The notes below the pieces were generated by a model that saw nothing but the letters and a program-made list of their open reading frames with translations, had not been told where the DNA came from and ran no database searches. 64,000 nt of DNA, from assembly GCA_021732365.1 (NCBI GenBank), contig JAKFVD010000004.1:34319-98318 (forward strand), written 5' to 3'. Of this stretch, positions 45,581 through 54,381 are shown one piece after another. The stretch comes from Methylotenera sp. GTDB taxonomy: Bacteria > Pseudomonadota > Gammaproteobacteria > Burkholderiales > Methylophilaceae. Position 1 is the stretch's first letter. Every line of letters begins with the position of its first letter. The position numbers and the translations under genes are program-made.

Positions 45581-46581
45581 TAGCAGTATTTGTCCTCACT
45601 TAATAGATAGTTCTGAACATAATCTTTAACGCCATCTTCTAGGCTGGTAAAAGCTTTGCTGTAACCAGCAGCACGCAACTTGTTCATGCTGGCTTCCGTA
45701 AAGTATTGGTATTTGCCTTGTAAGTCTTCTGGCATATCAATGTATTCGATTTGTGGTGCTTTATCCATGCTTTGCATAACAGCAGTAGCTAGGTCTTTAA
45801 AGCTACGCGCTTTGCCAGTGCCAATATTGTAGATGCCATTTTTACAAGACTTTTTGGTGCCATTCGCTTGGTCAAAAAAATGCACGATAATATCGGCGCA
45901 ATCTTTTACATAAACAAAATCGCGCATTTGCATGCCATCGGCTACATCGGCTTTATTGCTTTTAAACAACTTCATAGCGCCAGTGGCGCTTACTTGGTTA
46001 AAGGTATGAAAAGCTACGCTGGCCATACGTTCTTTATGATATTCGTTAGGGCCGTAAACATTAAAAAATTTAAAGCCTGCCCATGCTGGCGGTTGCAGCG
46101 CGTTTTCGGCCATTTGGCGTAATGCCCACTGGTCAAAAAAGTGTTTTGAATAGCCGTAAGCATTCAGCGGGCGTAATTTATCAATATTGACATCATCGTA
46201 GCCGTTGGCGCCATCGCCATAAGTAGCGGCAGAGCTTGCATAGAAAAACGGTACTTCATGCTCAGCGCACCAGCCCCACAAGTCTTGGCTGTAATGAATA
46301 TTAGCTTCCACCAATTTATTAAAATCGCGCTCTGTAGTGGCGCTGATTGCGCCCATATGGATGACGGCATCAATTTCAACATCGCCATCATTGCCGTCTA
46401 AAAAGTCAAATAGCTGGTCTTTATCCAAATATTCAACATATTGGCGATGTACAAGGTTTTGCCACTGCGCTTCATGCGTAATATGATCAACAATAACCAA
46501 GTCATTTCGACCCAATTTTTTGTTAAGGTGCCAGGCGATTACACTGCCAATCATGCCCGCACCGCCTGTAATTACAATCAT
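45580..46581 (-). CDS. hldD: ADP-L-glycero-D-manno-heptose 6-epimerase
   Basis: 333 residues of the short-chain dehydrogenase fold. [20 protein letters not shown] is the NADP site. [17 protein letters not shown] has the active Ser/Thr region, and [14 protein letters not shown] the catalytic Tyr-x3-Lys. [23 protein letters not shown] is specific to HldD. It epimerises ADP-D-glycero- to ADP-L-glycero-heptose, the donor used by WaaC and WaaF. It is the first gene of the hldD-gmhA-hldE-waaF operon. Confidence 0.96.
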   Translation of the reverse strand: MIVITGGAGMIGSVIAWHLNKKLGRNDLVIVDHITHEAQWQNLVHRQYVEYLDKDQLFDFLDGNDGDVEIDAVIHMGAISATTERDFNKLVEANIHYSQDLWGWCAEHEVPFFYASSAATYGDGANGYDDVNIDKLRPLNAYGYSKHFFDQWALRQMAENALQPPAWAGFKFFNVYGPNEYHKERMASVAFHTFNQVSATGAMKLFKSNKADVADGMQMRDFVYVKDCADIIVHFFDQANGTKKSCKNGIYNIGTGKARSFKDLATAVMQSMDKAPQIEYIDMPEDLQGKYQYFTEASMNKLRAAGYSKAFTSLEDGVKDYVQNYLLSEDKYC

Positions 46582-46655
46582 AATTGCGTCACTATCAACT
46601 GAAAGGTGAAATTATAACGCTTATTGTTTTGCACGCCTATTGGTTAGCTGGCCTG

Positions 46656-47759
46656 CTAGTTCGCCCCTAGGGCTTGAGCACGTAATTTGGTCATCTCATT
46701 GTCTTTTTTCGCTTGCATGTTGTCCCAATCAGCTGTTACCCAGCCTTGCAGATTTTCCAGCGCGATTTCTGTCATCGCATGAATCCAAGCATCATTTTCG
46801 TTTAAAGCAGGAATATAGTGATATTCGCCACCACCAGCATGTGTGAAAATCTCTTTGCCTTCCATGGCGATTTCTTCTAACGTTTCCAAGCAGTCGCTAC
46901 TAAATCCGGGACAAATCACATCAATGCGCTTAGTTTTGGCTTTTCCTAAGTCGTCTAAAACGCCTGCCAAATAAGGCTTTAGCCATTCTTGCTTACCAAA
47001 ACGTGATTGAAACGCGATGCTGTATTCATCTTTGCTTAAACCTAATGCTTCAGCCAATAAGCGCCCAGTTTTGTGGCAAGCGCAATGGTAGGGGTCGCCT
47101 TTAGTTAAATGCACTTTTGGCACACCATGAAAGCTCATCACTAATTTGCTCGGTTTGCCGTTGATTTGCCAATAGGCCTGCACGCTTTTTGCCAAAGCGG
47201 CGATGTAAGCAGGGTGGTCGTGATAGCTGCGAACAGTGCGCACCGCTGGCACATTGCGCATTTTAAGCAACACTTTCCATACTGCATCAAACACAGCGGC
47301 GGTGCTGCTGGCGGCGTATTGTGGAAACAGTGGAAACACCAAAATACGGTCGCAATGCTGGGCTTTCAGTTTTTCAATTGCCGCTTGCATGCTAGGGTTG
47401 CCGTAGCTCATGCCTAGCTCTACCGCAAAGGGTGATTTTACTTTTTGCACTAAAAAGCCACTCAATAATTGTGTTTGTTTTTGTGCATGTGCCAGCAAAG
47501 GTGAGCCTTCTGGCGTCCATACTTGCGCATATTTGGCGGCGGATTTTTTTGGGCGAATCACTAAAATAATACAGTGTAAAATCCAGCACCAAATAAAACG
47601 CGGAATTTCTACTACACGTCTATCCATTAAAAATTGGCCTAAATAGCGCCGCAATGCGCTGGATGTTGCCGCATCTGGCGTACCTAAATTAGCGATTAAG
47701 ATGCCGACTTTAAGTTGGTCGCCATGGGTAAAAGGGGGTTCTGGATTGTAATAAGTCAT
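46656..47759 (-). CDS. hemH: Ferrochelatase
   Basis: 367 residues. VGILIANLGTPDAATSSALRRYLGQFL begins the protein. The active His lies in KLVMSFHGVPKVHLTKGDPYHC, and the conserved Glu in VICPGFSSDCLETLEEIAMEGKEIF. It inserts ferrous iron into protoporphyrin IX, the last step of haem synthesis. A stretch of basic, hydrophobic sequence (RFIWCWILHCIILVIRPKKSA) may favour membrane contact, as in other proteobacterial HemH. It stands alone between hldD and small envelope genes. Confidence 0.95.
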   Translation of the reverse strand: MTYYNPEPPFTHGDQLKVGILIANLGTPDAATSSALRRYLGQFLMDRRVVEIPRFIWCWILHCIILVIRPKKSAAKYAQVWTPEGSPLLAHAQKQTQLLSGFLVQKVKSPFAVELGMSYGNPSMQAAIEKLKAQHCDRILVFPLFPQYAASSTAAVFDAVWKVLLKMRNVPAVRTVRSYHDHPAYIAALAKSVQAYWQINGKPSKLVMSFHGVPKVHLTKGDPYHCACHKTGRLLAEALGLSKDEYSIAFQSRFGKQEWLKPYLAGVLDDLGKAKTKRIDVICPGFSSDCLETLEEIAMEGKEIFTHAGGGEYHYIPALNENDAWIHAMTEIALENLQGWVTADWDNMQAKKDNEMTKLRAQALGAN

Positions 47760-47868
47760 GCAGCGATTTTAGTGTAAACGCGCGCCAATAGCTATGCAGA
47801 AAATAAGCCAAAAGCATTGAAAGCAGAAATTTAAAAATTCGGTCAATTAAATGCGTTAAGTTAATAAC

Positions 47869-47894
47869 AAAAAAGGCGCTAATTTGCGCCTTTA
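47869..47894 (-). terminator. Rho-independent terminator
   Basis: GGCGC-TAATTT-GCGCC stem with an A-run to the left and TTTA to the right. On the minus strand the stem is followed by TTTTTTG, so it ends the small membrane-protein gene at 47932. Confidence 0.85.
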
Positions 47895-47931
47895 ATCAAT
47901 ACCAGTTTTAATGAATAACAGTTTAATTTTT

Positions 47932-48150
47932 TTATTTGCGTCTACCAGAAACCAGCAAAATACCACCCACTGCAAGCGCCGCAATACTGCCCCATAACGG
48001 AATATTCACCTGCTCTTTTTCTTGTACCTTTAATTCAATCGGCCCGATTTTGGCTTTGGTACTATCTTTGGTGTAGCTAAAGCCACCATAAGCTAAGCCT
48101 AAGCCGCCTAGCACAAGCAAAATAATGCCAATCATTTTTGTTGTATCCAT
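47932..48150 (-). CDS. DUF3185-like small membrane protein
   Basis: 72 residues. Two transmembrane helices: IGIILLVLGGLGLAYGGFSY and PLWGSIAALAVGGILLVSGRRK, with a polar segment between (KIGPIELKVQEKEQVNI). This matches the DUF3185 pattern as I recall. Function unknown. Its start ATG is preceded by GGGAGAA. It lies 28 bases after the glycine-zipper lipoprotein gene, probably in one transcript. Confidence 0.75.
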   Translation of the reverse strand: MDTTKMIGIILLVLGGLGLAYGGFSYTKDSTKAKIGPIELKVQEKEQVNIPLWGSIAALAVGGILLVSGRRK

Positions 48151-48177
48151 TTTTAATTCTCCCTTAATTATTTAACG

Positions 48178-48396
48178 TTATTTGCCTACTTGATTACCGA
48201 TAATACCGCCTACTGCCGCGCCACCCACTGTGCCAATTCCACTGCCGCCAGTAAGCACCGCACCTGCAACGCCGCCTATAGCCGCGCCTGCTGCGGTTGC
48301 TTTATCGCGTGTAGACATGCTGCTGCAAGCACTCATGCTAAGTGCGCAAGTTAACACCAATAATGACGTTAATTTTCTGCTATTTAATGCATTCAT
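48178..48396 (-). CDS. Glycine-zipper lipoprotein
   Basis: 72 residues from ATG 48396, chosen because AGGAGA is 5 bases upstream; the open frame runs further but without support. The lipobox is SMSACSS at ~20-26. After it comes a glycine-zipper 2TM region: AAGAAIGGVAGAVLTGGSGIGTVGGAAVGGIIGNQVGK. This resembles small osmotically inducible lipoproteins of the OsmB/SlyB type. It is likely an outer-membrane lipoprotein of stress response. Confidence 0.75.
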   Translation of the reverse strand: MNALNSRKLTSLLVLTCALSMSACSSMSTRDKATAAGAAIGGVAGAVLTGGSGIGTVGGAAVGGIIGNQVGK

Positions 48397-48565
48397 TTTA
48401 TCTCTCCTAGTCGGTTTCGCATGAGTTTCATGCTTTATTACGGTTTGCGCTACACGATGCGTATTCTGTAATTTAGGATGATTTAAAAAAATAAGGATAA
48501 GTCTGTTTGTGCTGTCAGCGTTATCTGACAACGACGGGCAGTTAATGCAGTTGGACGATTAAAAA

Positions 48566-49576
48566 CTAGGTATTAGATAAAGCATTTGATAGTAATTTTG
48601 CAGTCACATCCACAATCGGTATCACCCGTTCATAAGCCATTCTGGTTGGGCCAATCACACCCAAAGTGCCCACCACTTGGCCGTCTGCTTCATACGGCGC
48701 GGTCACCATACTGCATTCATCCAGTGGCAAATAACCGCTTTCGTTGCCGATAAAAATTTGAATACCTTCGGCGCGCTGGCTATTATCTAATAGCTGCATC
48801 AGGCTAGTACGGCGCTCAAACACTTCAAATAATTTGCGCAAACTGTTTACATTGGTCGATAACTCATCGACTTGCAATAAGTTACGCTCACCCGCAATTA
48901 CCACGCCATCATTGTCTGCCGCTTTATTGCTGGCTTCTAGTGCGGCAGACATCAGCTTATTCATATCGGTTTGCATTTGCTGCAATTCAGCATGTAATTT
49001 TAGGTGTACTTCATCAAAGGTTTGGCCAGCAAAATGTGCATTAAAGTAATTGCTGGCTTGGGTTAATTCGCTGGCGGAATAAGGCTTTTCAGAGAGGATA
49101 ATGCGGTTTTGCACATTGCCATCACTGGTGACAATAATCACCAAAATACGCTTTTCAGTCAGTGGCAAAAACTCTAAATGCTTAAATGCCACGCGCTGCC
49201 GTTTAGGAATCATCACCACGCCAGCGAACTGGGTCAGTTGTGACAGCATATCGGCAGCGCTACTAATTAATTCACTTTGATTGGGAGAATTTAAACCGCT
49301 TTTTAAATGCGCAATTGCCTGATTTTCTAACGGCTGCACTGTTAAAAGTGAATCTACAAATAGCCGATAGCCTTTTTGCGTAGGTATACGCCCAGCCGAA
49401 GTGTGCGGGCTGGCGACAAACCCTAAATGTTCAAGGTCACTCATCACATTGCGAATAGTCGCCGCACTAACATCTAAACCGCTGTGCTGTAACAACGTGC
49501 GCGAACCAATCGGCTGACCATCACTAATGTAATGTTCAACTAAGGTTTTTAATAAAATTTGTGCGCGTTTATCCAA
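48566..49576 (-). CDS. hrcA: Heat-inducible transcription repressor HrcA
   Basis: 336 residues. The N-terminal winged helix is [27 protein letters not shown], followed by [40 protein letters not shown]. The C-terminal part has [16 protein letters not shown] and [15 protein letters not shown]. HrcA represses genes with CIRCE elements, mostly groESL. I find no CIRCE element (TTAGCACTC-N9-GAGTGCTAA) before grpE or dnaK in this window, so its targets are probably elsewhere. Confidence 0.95.
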   Translation of the reverse strand: MDKRAQILLKTLVEHYISDGQPIGSRTLLQHSGLDVSAATIRNVMSDLEHLGFVASPHTSAGRIPTQKGYRLFVDSLLTVQPLENQAIAHLKSGLNSPNQSELISSAADMLSQLTQFAGVVMIPKRQRVAFKHLEFLPLTEKRILVIIVTSDGNVQNRIILSEKPYSASELTQASNYFNAHFAGQTFDEVHLKLHAELQQMQTDMNKLMSAALEASNKAADNDGVVIAGERNLLQVDELSTNVNSLRKLFEVFERRTSLMQLLDNSQRAEGIQIFIGNESGYLPLDECSMVTAPYEADGQVVGTLGVIGPTRMAYERVIPIVDVTAKLLSNALSNT

Positions 49577-49713
49577 AATATTCGGCTGTAAAAACTGGTT
49601 AAGTTAAGTTGATATTTTGCCTTAATTGCGGCTTTATCGGTGAGATTCAATGCTTCAAACTAGATTTCATTTTGATGACAAATTTTAAAATGGTCATTTT
49701 GAAACGTTTTTAA

Positions 49714-49729
49714 TAGCCCGTTCGGGCTA
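49714..49729. repeat. Short hairpin upstream of hrcA and CTERM gene
   Basis: TAGCCCG and CGGGCTA around a 2-base loop, in the 289-base gap between the divergent hrcA and CTERM protein genes. There is no T-run. It could be an operator or a leader element. Confidence 0.3.
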
Positions 49730-49865
49730 ATGCGGCCTATTTTTGTCATAAAACTGCATCTATTTTATTTTAGCTTACGTAATCCAATATGGATTAATTG
49801 AAATCCGCATTGATTACTTATTTTTTATTATGTTATTCATTTTGTTTTTAATTTTTTGGAGATTT

Positions 49866-50768
49866 ATGATGAAAATCACATTATCGAAGATTGCACTGGC
49901 TTTAGGTTTTATTGCAAGCGCATCTGTATTAAATGTAGCGCAAGCGGCAAATTTAGCCGTTATCAACAGCGCCAACCAAATTGGTGTATTTGATTCAACA
50001 AACGCAGCATCAGCAGCATTTGTTAATATCAGCGGTTTAAGTGCTGGCGAAACGTTAATTGGTATCGATTTAAGGCCTTCTAACAATACTATTTACGGTA
50101 TCAGTTCTGCTAACAGAGTCTACACTGTGGATGCTTATTCAGGTGCGGCTACGTTCGTTAGTGCTTTAAGTACGTCTATTATCGACACACGCTTGGGCTA
50201 TGGTTTCGATTTTAACCCAGCCGCCGATTTTGCTGGCAACGCTTCACTTCGCTTGATATCTTCAGCAGGTAACAATTATGCGGTTAACGTCAACACTGGC
50301 GCAATCGCTTTTAGTGGCACAATTGCGTCAGGGTTCTCAGCTACGGCATATACAGGCTCAACCCCAGCAGGTGCGCCAACCACAACACCAACACTTTATT
50401 ATGTAAATAGCGGTACAGATACATTAAATGTGAATGTGAATGCTGGTGCTTTTAACGCGCCAAATATTCAACCAGTTGGTACAGGCCTTGGTGTAGATAT
50501 TTTAAATGCTAACGGTTTTGAGTTGTTTGCAGATGGCAGCGCTTTTCTGGCAGCCACGGTTGATGATGGTGGTTTGCAAACCAGATTATTCAGTATTGAT
50601 TTAATCACAGGTAAAGCAAGTCTAGCCTCTTCAGCAATTTCAAGTACATTTGACGGCACTATTAACGGCTTGTCAGCAGCACCATCAGCAGTGCCAGTTC
50701 CAGCAGCAGCATGGTTATTTGGTTCTGCATTGTTAGGCTTGGTTGGCTTTAGACGTAAATCAGTTTAA
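49866..50768 (+). CDS. DUF4394-like exosortase substrate with VPxPA-CTERM tail
   Basis: About 300 residues from ATG 49866 (GGAG 5 bases upstream); an earlier in-frame ATG lacks a site. Signal peptide: ALGFIASASVLNVAQAAN. The body is a repeat-rich beta-propeller-like sequence, NLAVINSANQIGVFDS, LIGIDLRPSNNTIYGISS, TRLGYGFDFNPAADF, matching DUF4394 as I recall. The C-terminus AVPVPAAAWLFGSALLGLV followed by GFRRKSV is a sorting signal: VPxPA motif, transmembrane helix, basic end. It would be cut by an exosortase and exported, often with extracellular polysaccharide. The exosortase itself is not in this window. The gene has a strong terminator. Confidence 0.8.
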   Translation: MMKITLSKIALALGFIASASVLNVAQAANLAVINSANQIGVFDSTNAASAAFVNISGLSAGETLIGIDLRPSNNTIYGISSANRVYTVDAYSGAATFVSALSTSIIDTRLGYGFDFNPAADFAGNASLRLISSAGNNYAVNVNTGAIAFSGTIASGFSATAYTGSTPAGAPTTTPTLYYVNSGTDTLNVNVNAGAFNAPNIQPVGTGLGVDILNANGFELFADGSAFLAATVDDGGLQTRLFSIDLITGKASLASSAISSTFDGTINGLSAAPSAVPVPAAAWLFGSALLGLVGFRRKSV

Positions 50769-50825
50769 TCATGTTTTAGTTTGATTAACGCTTAATTTAT
50801 CCCCTGATTTTAAGCGTTAATATTC

Positions 50826-50859
50826 AAGCTGGGGTTATTCACTTAGCCCCAGCTTTTTT
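50826..50859 (+). terminator. Rho-independent terminator
   Basis: AAGCTGGGG (50826-50834) pairs with CCCCAGCTT (50847-50855), followed by a T-run. It ends the CTERM protein gene. Confidence 0.9.
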
Positions 50860-50933
50860 ACGTGTGCGCAATATTTATAGCTAATTGCATAGGCTTGCTT
50901 TTTCAAAGCCTTTATCTGTGATTAAATACTGGC

Positions 50934-51803
50934 ATGCTTCCATTATTTGAATCTATCGCCATTATTGGCAAATATATGAACCAAGCGGCTTTGCAGCAAA
51001 TGCAAACCGATTTAGCTGATTTGGCACGCCATTTAAAAGCAAAAAATATTGAAGTGTGGGTAGAAGAAAATACCGCGCAATATGCTGAATTAACAGGCTT
51101 TAAAACCGCATCATTAGCAACGATTGGCAGCAAGGTCGATTTAGCTATTGTGATGGGTGGCGACGGCACCATGTTAAGTGTGGCCAGAAGCCTAATCCAA
51201 AATAATATTCCGTTAGTGGGCATTAATCGTGGCCGATTTGGTTTTTTAACCGATTTACGCGCAGAAGAAATGTTACTAGCCGTGGATAAGATTTTGGCCA
51301 ATCATTATCAGCTAGAGTCGCGCATGCTATTAACCGCTAGCGTGGTGCGTGCAGGCAAACCAATTTTTCAAGGCTTGGCATTAAACGATGTGGTGATAAA
51401 AAGTGGCCTGCGTTTAATTGAAATTACCGTTGAAATTAACCGACAATTTGTACACAAACAACGCGCAGATGGCTTAATTATTAGCACACCAACAGGCACC
51501 ACCGCTTACGCCTTAAGCGCAGGCGGCCCCATTTTGCACCCTAATTTAGAAGCGATTGCCATTGTGCCAATTAGCCCGCATACCTTAAGTAATCGGCCCA
51601 TTGCAGTGAACAGCACCAGCGAAATTGAAATTAATTTAGTACAAGCTGATGATGCGCAACTGAGCTATGACGGGCAATTTGAAATTTTGTTAGAAATGGG
51701 CGATAGAATTTTGGTAAAGCGTGCTGAGAAAACAGTCACGTTGTTGCACCCAAGCGAGTATTGTTATTTTGATATGTTACGCAACAAACTAAACTGGGGC
51801 TAA
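50934..51803 (+). CDS. nadK: NAD kinase
   Basis: 289 residues. The GGDGT motif is VMGGDGTMLSVAR (residues ~75-87). It is followed by GINRGRFGFLTDL, the conserved SPTGTTAYALSAGGPI (here STPTGTTAYALSAGGPI), and LSYDGQFEILLEMGD. It phosphorylates NAD to NADP with ATP in the cytoplasm. The hrcA-nadK-recN grouping is common in betaproteobacteria, though here a CTERM protein gene sits between hrcA and nadK. A nested palindrome element begins right after the stop. Confidence 0.95.
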   Translation: MLPLFESIAIIGKYMNQAALQQMQTDLADLARHLKAKNIEVWVEENTAQYAELTGFKTASLATIGSKVDLAIVMGGDGTMLSVARSLIQNNIPLVGINRGRFGFLTDLRAEEMLLAVDKILANHYQLESRMLLTASVVRAGKPIFQGLALNDVVIKSGLRLIEITVEINRQFVHKQRADGLIISTPTGTTAYALSAGGPILHPNLEAIAIVPISPHTLSNRPIAVNSTSEIEINLVQADDAQLSYDGQFEILLEMGDRILVKRAEKTVTLLHPSEYCYFDMLRNKLNWG

Positions 51804-51910
51804 TTATTCGCAACAACAATTCGCAATCACTGCGTTAACTGCGGCTTGCCGTACCCATGTACTGTCTGCACCTTGTCGCCTTGTGCTTGCAAATTGTTGT
51901 AACGAATATT
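51804..51910. repeat. Nested palindromic intergenic element, copy 2
   Basis: Outer arms TTATTCGCAACAACAATTCG (from 51804) and the imperfect inverse TTGCAAATTGTTGTAACGAA (from 51887). The core CTTGCCGTAC-N4-GTACTGTCTGC (51845-51869) is shared with copy 1 after edd, while the outer arms differ completely. It begins directly after the nadK stop codon. Confidence 0.7.
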
Positions 51911-51945
51911 CACTTTATTAAAGTATTAATCAACTTTTAAAAATT

Positions 51946-53595
51946 ATGTTACAAGCCTTATCCATTCGCGATTTTATTATTGTAGACAAGCTTGATTTAG
52001 AGTTTGACCGCGGTTTTACCACGCTCACGGGTGAAACGGGTGCGGGTAAATCTATCTTAATTGACGCCTTGTCGCTGGCTTTGGGAGCGCGCAACGATGG
52101 CTTAATCGCGCGAACAGGCTGTGATAAAGCCGACATTAGCGCGACTTTTTCGATTAATGAAAATTTAGCCGCCAAAAACTGGTTAAGTGACAACGAAATT
52201 GCGTTGGATGATGCCTTAATGTTACGCCGCGTGATTTATGCCGATGGTCGAAGCCGCGGCTTTATTAATGGGGCTTCGGCGACTGTTAATCAGATGAATG
52301 AGTTGGGCGAATTTTTGGTGGATATTTATAGCCAAAATGCCCACCATTCTTTACTTAAGCCCGCAACGCAGCGCCAAGTGTTGGATGATTTTGCGCAAAA
52401 TACAGATTTAGCGAGCCTTGTTGCTCAACACTATAAAGCTTGGCACACGCTACATACACAGCGGCTAGCAGTAGAAAAAAATGCCGCCGCTTATGCCGAT
52501 GAGCTAGCTGAATTGCGCGATAAAACGCGGGAATTACAGCAATTAAATTTTAACTTAGAAGATTGGCAAGAGATTCAGCAAGAGCATCATCGTTTAGCCA
52601 ATGGCGCGTCACTGCTTTCTGGCTTAGAGGCTTGCATTGCATTGCTGGATGATAATGATGTGAATATCAGCGGCATGCTGGCGCAAGTGCAGCAAAAGTT
52701 AATTGGCTTGGTGGATTTTGATGCGCAATTAAAAGATGCTGCCGATAATGTGGATTCTGCGCTGATACAACTTGAAGAGGCCAGCCGCGCGCTAAATCGT
52801 TATCTGCAAAAAGCAGAGCTTGATCCAGCAAGGCTTGCGGAAGTGGAAAATCACATTCAAGCCGTGCATAACGTATCGCGCAAATATCGCAGTAAGCCAG
52901 AAGAATTAACCGAATTATTACTGATTTTCCAAGCGCGCATGGCAGAACTAGAAAGCTTCGCCAACGATGGCGCATTAGCAAAGCAAGAAACCGAAACGCT
53001 GAAAGTTTATCAAGATTTAGCCAAGCAACTCAGCCAAAGCCGTCAGCAAGCTGCCAAAATCTTAAGCCAAAAAATCAGCGTTGAGATGCAGCGATTATCT
53101 TTAAGTGGCGGCCAGTTTAGTGTGGATTTGCTTGCATGCGAACCCTCAGTTAACGGCTTAGAAAGCGTGGAATTTTTAGTAGCAGGCCATGCAGGCGTAG
53201 AGCCGCGACCATTGAATAAAGTGGCTTCAGGCGGCGAACTATCAAGAATTAGCTTGGCCTTGCATGTCACAACTGCCTCTCAAGGCAGCGTGCCTTGCAT
53301 GATTTTCGATGAAGTCGATGTAGGAATCGGCGGCGGTGTGGCAGAAGTAGTCGGGCAGTTGCTCAAACAACTAGGTGCAGAGCGCCAAGTGCTAGTGATT
53401 ACGCATCTGCCGCAAGTAGCATCACAAGCCGCACAGCATTTGCAAGTGAGCAAAACCCAACAAAATGGCGCAACTTTAAGCCATATTCAAGCATTAAGTA
53501 GCACGGAACGCATTGAAGAAATCGCCCGTATGCTGGGCGGAATTCAAATTACCGATACCACCCGCAGCCATGCAAAAGAGATGCTAGGCATTTAA
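51946..53595 (+). CDS. recN: DNA repair protein RecN
   Basis: 549 residues, typical. SMC-like ATPase: Walker A GETGAGKSILIDALSLALG, a central coiled coil (roughly 155-360), the signature NKVASGGELSRISLAL, and Walker B PCMIFDEVDVGIGG, then VLVITHLPQVASQA. It holds broken DNA ends together during recombination repair. It is convergent with a minus-strand cupredoxin-like gene, which is the distal end of the integron cassette array. Confidence 0.95.
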   Translation: MLQALSIRDFIIVDKLDLEFDRGFTTLTGETGAGKSILIDALSLALGARNDGLIARTGCDKADISATFSINENLAAKNWLSDNEIALDDALMLRRVIYADGRSRGFINGASATVNQMNELGEFLVDIYSQNAHHSLLKPATQRQVLDDFAQNTDLASLVAQHYKAWHTLHTQRLAVEKNAAAYADELAELRDKTRELQQLNFNLEDWQEIQQEHHRLANGASLLSGLEACIALLDDNDVNISGMLAQVQQKLIGLVDFDAQLKDAADNVDSALIQLEEASRALNRYLQKAELDPARLAEVENHIQAVHNVSRKYRSKPEELTELLLIFQARMAELESFANDGALAKQETETLKVYQDLAKQLSQSRQQAAKILSQKISVEMQRLSLSGGQFSVDLLACEPSVNGLESVEFLVAGHAGVEPRPLNKVASGGELSRISLALHVTTASQGSVPCMIFDEVDVGIGGGVAEVVGQLLKQLGAERQVLVITHLPQVASQAAQHLQVSKTQQNGATLSHIQALSSTERIEEIARMLGGIQITDTTRSHAKEMLGI

Positions 53596-53614
53596 AATTT
53601 GCTCGCGTAAACGG

Positions 53615-54001
53615 CTAATCAATAATATTAATCTTGCCATTCATCACAATATGAAACTGGCAGTTATAGTACAAAACCGCAGGCGCATCGGCAGGCACCG
53701 TGAATGTAATCTTACCGCGGTCTGTGCCATTGCCAGTAATCCCACTTTTAAAGGCATTATCCTTGCCAGCGCTGATATTGGTTTTAATCCATAACGGATG
53801 GCCAACCGCATTCATCTCAAATTGGTAAGTTACCCCACGTTTTAGTGTTAACTCTGGGTTTTGCACATCGTTTACAAAGTAAGCTGGTTCGCCTTTTGTT
53901 TTAAATTGAATAACTTCGTCTGCAAATGCAGATGGAATGTTGAGCAACGTAGCAAACACAAAAGCGATACCAGGAATTGAAATAAGCGGTTTCTTTATCA
54001 T
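53615..54001 (-). CDS. Small secreted cupredoxin-like protein at the end of the cassette array
   Basis: 128 residues with a signal peptide (AFVFATLLNIPSAFADE). The body is beta-rich. A possible copper site is His in AVGHPLWIK and Cys-x2-His-x2-Met in YYNCQFHIVMNGKI, as in plastocyanin-like folds. It starts 21 bases after attC1 (reading on the minus strand), so it occupies the position of the next cassette. However, no attC site is seen beyond its stop, where recN ends 19 bases away. It may be a cassette that lost its attC or the chromosomal gene next to the array. Function unknown. Confidence 0.65.
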   Translation of the reverse strand: MIKKPLISIPGIAFVFATLLNIPSAFADEVIQFKTKGEPAYFVNDVQNPELTLKRGVTYQFEMNAVGHPLWIKTNISAGKDNAFKSGITGNGTDRGKITFTVPADAPAVLYYNCQFHIVMNGKINIID

Positions 54002-54021
54002 AGATTTTCTGCCTTAATTAG

Positions 54022-54079
54022 GTTTAACGTTTGAATTAAGGGGCGCCGTTAGGCGTCCCGCTTGAATGATGGGTTAGAG
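54022..54079 (-). other. attC site 1 (integron recombination site)
   Basis: On the minus strand it starts CTCTAAC, then CATCATTCAAGCGGGAC as L'', a short GC stem, CCCCTTAATTCAAACG and ends GTTAAAC (R', matches GTTRRRY). The whole can fold into an imperfect hairpin, as integrase requires. Its arms match those of attC2 and attC4 almost exactly. It lies 10 bases beyond the stop of the DUF6980-like gene. Confidence 0.85.
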
Positions 54080-54088
54080 CTTTGCAAT

Positions 54089-54316
54089 TTAAACGACATC
54101 ACTTTGACTCGATACTTCTGTTGCAACACTTGTTCCACACCACGGACAAAACTTCATTTCGATTGATGATGAACCTCCGTCATGGATTATAAGACCATAT
54201 CTTTTTGATTCTCTATCAAACGTAACAAGGTTGTCAGGACACTCAAAAATGTCGGCGTGGTCTGAGCATTTGTAATTTGCCCAGTAATCAATGGAATCAC
54301 AGCAGTGTTTTGACAT
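54089..54316 (-). CDS. Cassette gene: DUF6980-like small Cys-rich protein
   Basis: 75 residues. Starts with SKHCCDSIDYWANYKCSDHAD, then FECPDNLVTFDRESKRYGLIIHDGG, and ends KFCPWCGTSVATE. Two CxxC-like or CC pairs suggest zinc binding. It closely resembles the DUF6980 family as I recall it (small proteins with HCC..., IIHDGGSS and CPWCG). Function unknown. The start codon is 5 bases after the R' core of attC2 on the minus strand, the classic spacing of a gene cassette. There is no obvious ribosome site, which is common in cassette genes. Confidence 0.7.
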   Translation of the reverse strand: MSKHCCDSIDYWANYKCSDHADIFECPDNLVTFDRESKRYGLIIHDGGSSSIEMKFCPWCGTSVATEVSSQSDVV

Positions 54317-54320
54317 ATAT

Positions 54321-54380
54321 CTCTAACGTTTGAATTAAGGGGCTGGCTTTAGCCAGTCCCGCTTGAATGATGGGTTAGCC
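54321..54380 (-). other. attC site 2
   Basis: Minus strand: GGCTAAC, CATCATTCAAGCGGGACT, loop stem GGCTAAAGCC, CCCCTTAATTCAAACG, GTTAGAG. Arms are imperfect inverses; the extra unpaired bases needed for strand choice are plausible. It separates the cassette of gene 54382-55125 from that of 54089-54316. Confidence 0.9.
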
Positions 54381-54381
54381 A

